A DNA stretch of 7,868 bases from Burkholderiaceae bacterium (GTDB lineage: Bacteria; Pseudomonadota; Gammaproteobacteria; Burkholderiales; Burkholderiaceae_D): the NCBI GenBank assembly GCA_014379395.1, contig JACMLV010000577.1, positions 1 through 7,868 of the forward strand. The letters run 5' to 3'. A model generated the notes under the pieces. The model did no database searches. It was given only the letters and a program-made list of their open reading frames with translations, and had not been told where the DNA came from. The position numbers and the translations under genes are program-made. Positions 4,647 to 7,868 of this stretch are shown in pieces; position 1 is the stretch's first letter, and the number at the start of each line of letters is the position of its first letter.

Positions 4647-6116
4647 ATGCGTCTACTTCAAAAAGCACTCACATTCGATGACGTGCTGCTCGTTCCAGCC
4701 TACTCCAACGTCCTGCCCGCCGATACGTCCCTCAAAACGCGTTTGACGCGCAATATCACGCTCAACATCCCGCTGCTGTCGGCCGCGATGGACACCGTGA
4801 CCGAGGCCCGCCTGGCGATCGCCATGGCGCAGGAGGGGGGCATCGGCATCATCCACAAAAATCTGAAGCCGAAGGAACAGGCGCGCGAAGTGGCGCGCGT
4901 CAAGCGCTTCGAGGCCGGCGTGCTGCGCGACCCGATCACGATTCCGCCGGACATGAAGATCCGCGACGTCATCGCGTTGACCGTTCAGCACGGCATCAGC
5001 GGTTTCCCTGTGGTGCAGGGCAAGGAAGTGGTCGGCATCATCACCAACCGCGACCTGCGCTTTGAAAACGAACTGGGCGCCGAGGCGCGCGCCAAGATGA
5101 CGCCGCGCGAAAAGCTGGTGTTCGTCAAGGAAGGCGAAGAGGGCGCCGATCTGGCCGAGGCCAAGCGCCTGATGAACAAGCACCGCCTGGAGCGCGTGCT
5201 GGTGGTCAACGACGCGTTCGAATTGCGCGGTCTGATCACCGTGAAGGACATCCAGAAGTCGACCGAGCATCCGCACGCGTCCAAGGACGCGCAGGGCAAG
5301 CTCCTGGTTGGCGCCGCCGTCGGCGTCAGCGCCAAGGACGAGGAGCGGATCGAATTGCTGGTCGCCGCCGGCGTCGACGTGCTCGTCGTCGACACCGCGC
5401 ACGGCCACTCGCAGGGCATCCTCGACCGCGTCAAGTGGATCAAGACGCGCTTCCCGCAAGTGGACGTCATCGGCGGCAACATCGCCACCGCCGCCGCCGC
5501 GCGCGCGCTGGTCGAATACGGCGCCGACGCGGTCAAGGTCGGCATCGGTCCCGGCTCGATCTGCACCACCCGCATCGTGGCCGGCGTCGGCGTGCCGCAG
5601 ATCACCGCGATCTCGAACGTGGCCGAGGCCCTCGAGGGCACCGGCGTGCCGTGCATCGCCGACGGCGGCATCCGCTTCTCGGGCGACATCTCGAAGGCGC
5701 TGGCCGCCGGCGCCTCGGCCGTCATGATGGGCAGCATGTTCGCCGGCACCGAAGAGGCGCCGGGCGAAGTGATCCTGTATCAGGGCCGCAGCTACAAATC
5801 CTACCGCGGCATGGGCAGCCTGGGCGCGATGACGGACGGCTCGGCCGACCGCTATTTCCAGGACGCGACCATGAAGGCCGACAAGTTCGTGCCCGAAGGC
5901 ATCGAAGGGCGCGTCGCCTACAAGGGCAGCGTGCTGGCCATCATCTACCAACTGGTCGGCGGCGTGCGCCAGTCGATGGGCTACTGCGGATGCGCGAGCA
6001 TCGACGAGTTGCGCGAGAAGGCCGAATTCGTCGAGATCACCTCGGCCGGCATGCGCGAATCGCACGTGCACGACGTGCAAATCACCAAGGAAGCGCCGAA
6101 CTACCGCTCCGAGTAA
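4647..6116 (+). CDS. guaB: Inosine-5'-monophosphate dehydrogenase
   Basis: A 489-residue enzyme, the usual bacterial length. It oxidises IMP to XMP with NAD+, the rate-limiting and committed step to guanine nucleotides, as a cytoplasmic tetramer. The N-terminal LTFDDVLLVPAYS motif is at about 8-20. The barrel is interrupted by a tandem CBS (Bateman) domain at about 93-210, which in the family binds adenine/guanine nucleotides for allosteric control. The catalytic loop GIGPGSICTTR carries Cys306 (codon 5562-5564), which forms the thioimidate with IMP. The flap contains YRGMGSLGAM (from residue 386) and the Arg402-Tyr403 pair that activates water. The C-terminus ends in a HVHDVQITKEAPNYR-type segment that helps close the potassium site. 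No key residue is missing. The ATG at 4647 is fixed by AGGA six bases upstream and the standard MRLLQKALTFDD start. guaA follows on the same strand, forming a guaBA unit. Confidence 0.98.
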   Translation: MRLLQKALTFDDVLLVPAYSNVLPADTSLKTRLTRNITLNIPLLSAAMDTVTEARLAIAMAQEGGIGIIHKNLKPKEQAREVARVKRFEAGVLRDPITIPPDMKIRDVIALTVQHGISGFPVVQGKEVVGIITNRDLRFENELGAEARAKMTPREKLVFVKEGEEGADLAEAKRLMNKHRLERVLVVNDAFELRGLITVKDIQKSTEHPHASKDAQGKLLVGAAVGVSAKDEERIELLVAAGVDVLVVDTAHGHSQGILDRVKWIKTRFPQVDVIGGNIATAAAARALVEYGADAVKVGIGPGSICTTRIVAGVGVPQITAISNVAEALEGTGVPCIADGGIRFSGDISKALAAGASAVMMGSMFAGTEEAPGEVILYQGRSYKSYRGMGSLGAMTDGSADRYFQDATMKADKFVPEGIEGRVAYKGSVLAIIYQLVGGVRQSMGYCGCASIDELREKAEFVEITSAGMRESHVHDVQITKEAPNYRSE

Positions 6117-6128
6117 GAGCGGGGCACG

Positions 6129-6165
6129 CGCCGCCGGCCCCGCGTTGATCGCGGCGCCGGCGGCG
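6129..6165. other. Long GC-rich hairpin in the guaB-guaA spacer
   Basis: CGCCGCCGGC (6129-6138) pairs perfectly with GCCGGCGGCG (6156-6165). After one C-C mismatch, CCGCG (6140-6144) pairs with CGCGG (6150-6154) around a TTGAT loop, giving 15 base pairs in total. It starts 13 bp after the guaB stop and has no T-tract, so it does not look like a Rho-independent terminator. A second small perfect hairpin, GGCCAC-ACGG-GTGGCC, lies at 6177-6192. Possible roles are mRNA 3'-end protection, processing between guaB and guaA, or partial attenuation. Confidence 0.6.
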
Positions 6166-6251
6166 TCATATCCGGAGGCCACACGGGTGGCCGCCGCTCG
6201 CGGTGCCGGCAGCGCCAGCGCCTGACGTTCTCATTAGAAATGACCGATCCC

Positions 6252-7862
<1,611 letters not shown>

Positions 7863-7868
7863 GTTTCC

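Noticed and set aside
4540..4681. A good Shine-Dalgarno AAGGAG (4540-4545) followed by TTG at 4553 and a short open frame running into guaB, considered as a leader peptide
   Set aside because: It begins upstream of the strong guaB -10 at 4615-4620, so the main guaB transcript would lack its start. A TTG start and the absence of any codon pattern also argue against it.
4653..6182. A 509-codon open frame antisense to guaB
   Set aside because: guaB is certain from its motifs. The antisense product is Asp/Ala/His/Arg-rich low-complexity sequence of the kind produced opposite GC-rich genes, with no recognisable domain.

Overview
The window is GC-rich housekeeping DNA from a betaproteobacterium. 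Gene content, gene order and remembered family sequences point to Burkholderiales, most likely Oxalobacteraceae (a Massilia/Duganella/Janthinobacterium-type genome). That assignment is inference from protein resemblance; no search was run.

Layout, left to right. The 3' end of ppsA (phosphoenolpyruvate synthase, + strand) closes with a strong intrinsic terminator. Next comes a nested palindromic intergenic element of about 120 bp (336-456), flanked by short direct repeats. A membrane-protein pair follows: an NfeD-like protein (480-896) and a stomatin/SPFH protein of the QmcA type (961-1881). A 400-bp non-coding stretch with several hairpins and an AT-rich half leads to a short H-NS-family nucleoid protein (2280-2588). 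A perfect 28-bp palindrome, probably a bidirectional terminator, separates it from smpB, which lies on the minus strand (2741-3190). Divergent from smpB run ratA (3276-3707) and rnfH (3700-3984), which overlap by 8 bp; this is the widely conserved smpB/ratA/rnfH neighbourhood. A secreted DUF4124 protein is convergent on the minus strand (4007-4492). The window ends with the GMP branch of purine synthesis: guaB (4647-6116), with a clear promoter and ribosome binding site, then guaA (6252-7862), separated by a 135-bp spacer that holds a long GC-rich hairpin.

Functionally, the window combines gluconeogenesis (PpsA), membrane quality control (NfeD/stomatin), nucleoid regulation (H-NS), ribosome rescue (SmpB), a respiratory quinone-associated START protein with its ubiquitin-fold neighbour (RatA/RnfH), and IMP to XMP to GMP conversion (GuaB/GuaA).

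I see no phage, transposase, CRISPR, toxin island or new multi-gene system. The most unexplained signal is the nested inverted repeat at 336-456. Next are the structured leader of the H-NS gene and the guaB-guaA spacer hairpin.
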